This document shows positions 63,182 to 64,000 of a stretch of 64,000 nucleotides of DNA, piece by piece. Every line of letters begins with the position of its first letter. Positions within the stretch are counted from its first letter, which is position 1. The stretch is from NCBI RefSeq assembly GCF_004331075.1, contig NZ_SJNX01000008.1, positions 62,001 through 126,000 on the forward strand. The letters are read 5' to 3'. The stretch is from Acinetobacter brisouioides (GTDB taxonomy: Bacteria > Pseudomonadota > Gammaproteobacteria > Pseudomonadales > Moraxellaceae). The translations under genes were made by a program, and so were the position numbers. The notes below the pieces were generated by a model that worked only from the letters and a program-made list of their open reading frames with translations, made no database searches and was not told where the DNA came from.

Positions 63182-64000
63182 ATGCACGTCTCTATCGGTA
63201 CTCCACTTCAATCTTCAGCATTTAAAGTGTTGCTTTTAGGCTCTGGTGAGCTTGGTAAAGAAGTCGTGATCTCTTTGCAACGCCTTGGTGTAGAAGTACA
63301 TGCCGCAGACCGATATGACCACGCACCAGCCATGCAAGTTGCTCACTTTTCATACACACTCAATATGGCAAATGCCCAAGAGTTACAACAACTCATTGAT
63401 CAAGTTCAACCACATTTAATTGTTCCTGAAATTGAAGCGATTGCAACTGAAGTCTTGGTTGCGATTGAACAAAAACAACAAACCACGATTATTCCTTCAG
63501 CGAAAGCCGTAAACCTGACAATGAACCGTGAAGGTATTCGTCGTTTAGCGGCTGAAGAGTTAGGTCTACCAACCTCAACTTATCGTTTTGCCGATTCTTT
63601 AGAAAGTTTCCGTGCCGCATGTGACGATATTGGTTATCCAAACTTTGTAAAACCTGTCATGTCATCATCAGGTAAAGGTCAGTCACGCGTGAAAAGCTTT
63701 GCTGAAGTCGATGCTGCATGGGAATATGCAATGCAGGCAGGTCGTGTCAATCAGGGTAAAGTAATTGTAGAATCACAAATCGATTTTGATTTTGAAATTA
63801 CACTACTGACTGTCCGTGCCAAAAATCCTGAAACTGGCATTATTGAAACGCATTTCTGTGATCCAATTGGACACCGCCAAGACTCGGGTGACTATGTTGA
63901 AAGCTGGCAGCCTCAACCAATGTCTACTGTTGCCTTAGCAACCTCTCAGCAAATTGCCGATAAAGTAACAACAGCCTTGGGTGGTTGTGGCATTTTCGGT
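63182..64000 (+). CDS. purT: Formate-dependent GAR transformylase PurT, 3' end cut by window edge
   Basis: ATP-grasp enzyme that makes formylglycinamide ribonucleotide from GAR, formate and ATP in purine synthesis. The first 273 codons are present, starting [28 protein letters not shown] after an AAGGA site. The [43 protein letters not shown] and [13 protein letters not shown] segments match PurT. The usual length is about 390-400 residues, so roughly a third lies beyond the edge. Confidence 0.94.
   Translation, partial: MHVSIGTPLQSSAFKVLLLGSGELGKEVVISLQRLGVEVHAADRYDHAPAMQVAHFSYTLNMANAQELQQLIDQVQPHLIVPEIEAIATEVLVAIEQKQQTTIIPSAKAVNLTMNREGIRRLAAEELGLPTSTYRFADSLESFRAACDDIGYPNFVKPVMSSSGKGQSRVKSFAEVDAAWEYAMQAGRVNQGKVIVESQIDFDFEITLLTVRAKNPETGIIETHFCDPIGHRQDSGDYVESWQPQPMSTVALATSQQIADKVTTALGGCGIFG

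Overview
The window looks like chromosomal DNA of a gammaproteobacterium of the Moraxellaceae, most likely Acinetobacter. The DNA is AT-rich, it carries an iscRSUA-hscBA-fdx operon, and the gene set (HU, PpiD, Mfd, TusDCB-TusE, phasin, SstT, BrnQ, AzlCD, PurT) fits that genus. The genus call is inferred from protein character and gene content; no database was searched. I see no rRNA, tRNA, CRISPR array, prophage or intact insertion sequence. Two genes are cut by the window edges: fumC on the left and purT on the right.

Layout. Positions 1-19.6 kb are mostly housekeeping. They hold fumC, a GalE-like epimerase with an altered catalytic motif, the tusDCB-tusE sulfur relay genes, ppiD, an HU gene, a phasin, a membrane-anchored coiled-coil protein, the iron-sulfur cluster operon behind a well-matched IscR operator, a membrane class III nucleotide cyclase, a HIT protein, mfd and a cold-shock gene. 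Positions 19.6-23.8 kb hold a small unknown gene, a GAF-PAS-PAS-GGDEF-EAL protein for cyclic-di-GMP turnover, and about 1 kb without genes that carries repeats.

Positions 23.8-41.3 kb form the main accessory block, a combined hca/mhp island for phenylpropionate or cinnamate-type aromatic acids. The leftward operon hcaE-hcaF-hcaC-hcaB-mhpB-hcaD, followed by an EamA permease, would dihydroxylate the ring, rearomatise the diol and cleave the catechol. A second leftward operon, mhpD-mhpF-mhpE, would process the C5 product to pyruvate and acetyl-CoA. mhpA, an OprD-type porin, an AAHS-type permease and two paralogous LysR regulators complete the set. The C-C hydrolase mhpC, needed between MhpB and MhpD, is not recognisable anywhere in the window.

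Positions 41.4-50.2 kb hold an alcohol dehydrogenase/cupin pair with a divergent AraC regulator, a decayed LysR gene, an orphan HELTH zincin-like gene, a universal stress protein, and a three-gene MBOAT-SGNH-SGNH operon that probably O-acylates an envelope polymer. Positions 50.2-64 kb hold an ArsR-type regulator, sstT, DUF1275 and DUF2058 genes, a heavily decayed YbdG-like mechanosensitive channel gene, an ABC exporter, gcvH, an alpha/beta hydrolase, map, brnQ, small membrane and secreted proteins, azlCD and purT.

I did not find a clearly undescribed defence or mobile system. The observations most worth checking are the merged catabolic island lacking mhpC, the Lys-to-Gln change in the GalE-like protein, a family of small intergenic repeats sharing a 17-bp tail, two pseudogenes visible only as broken reading frames, and several long perfect inverted repeats in intergenic DNA.
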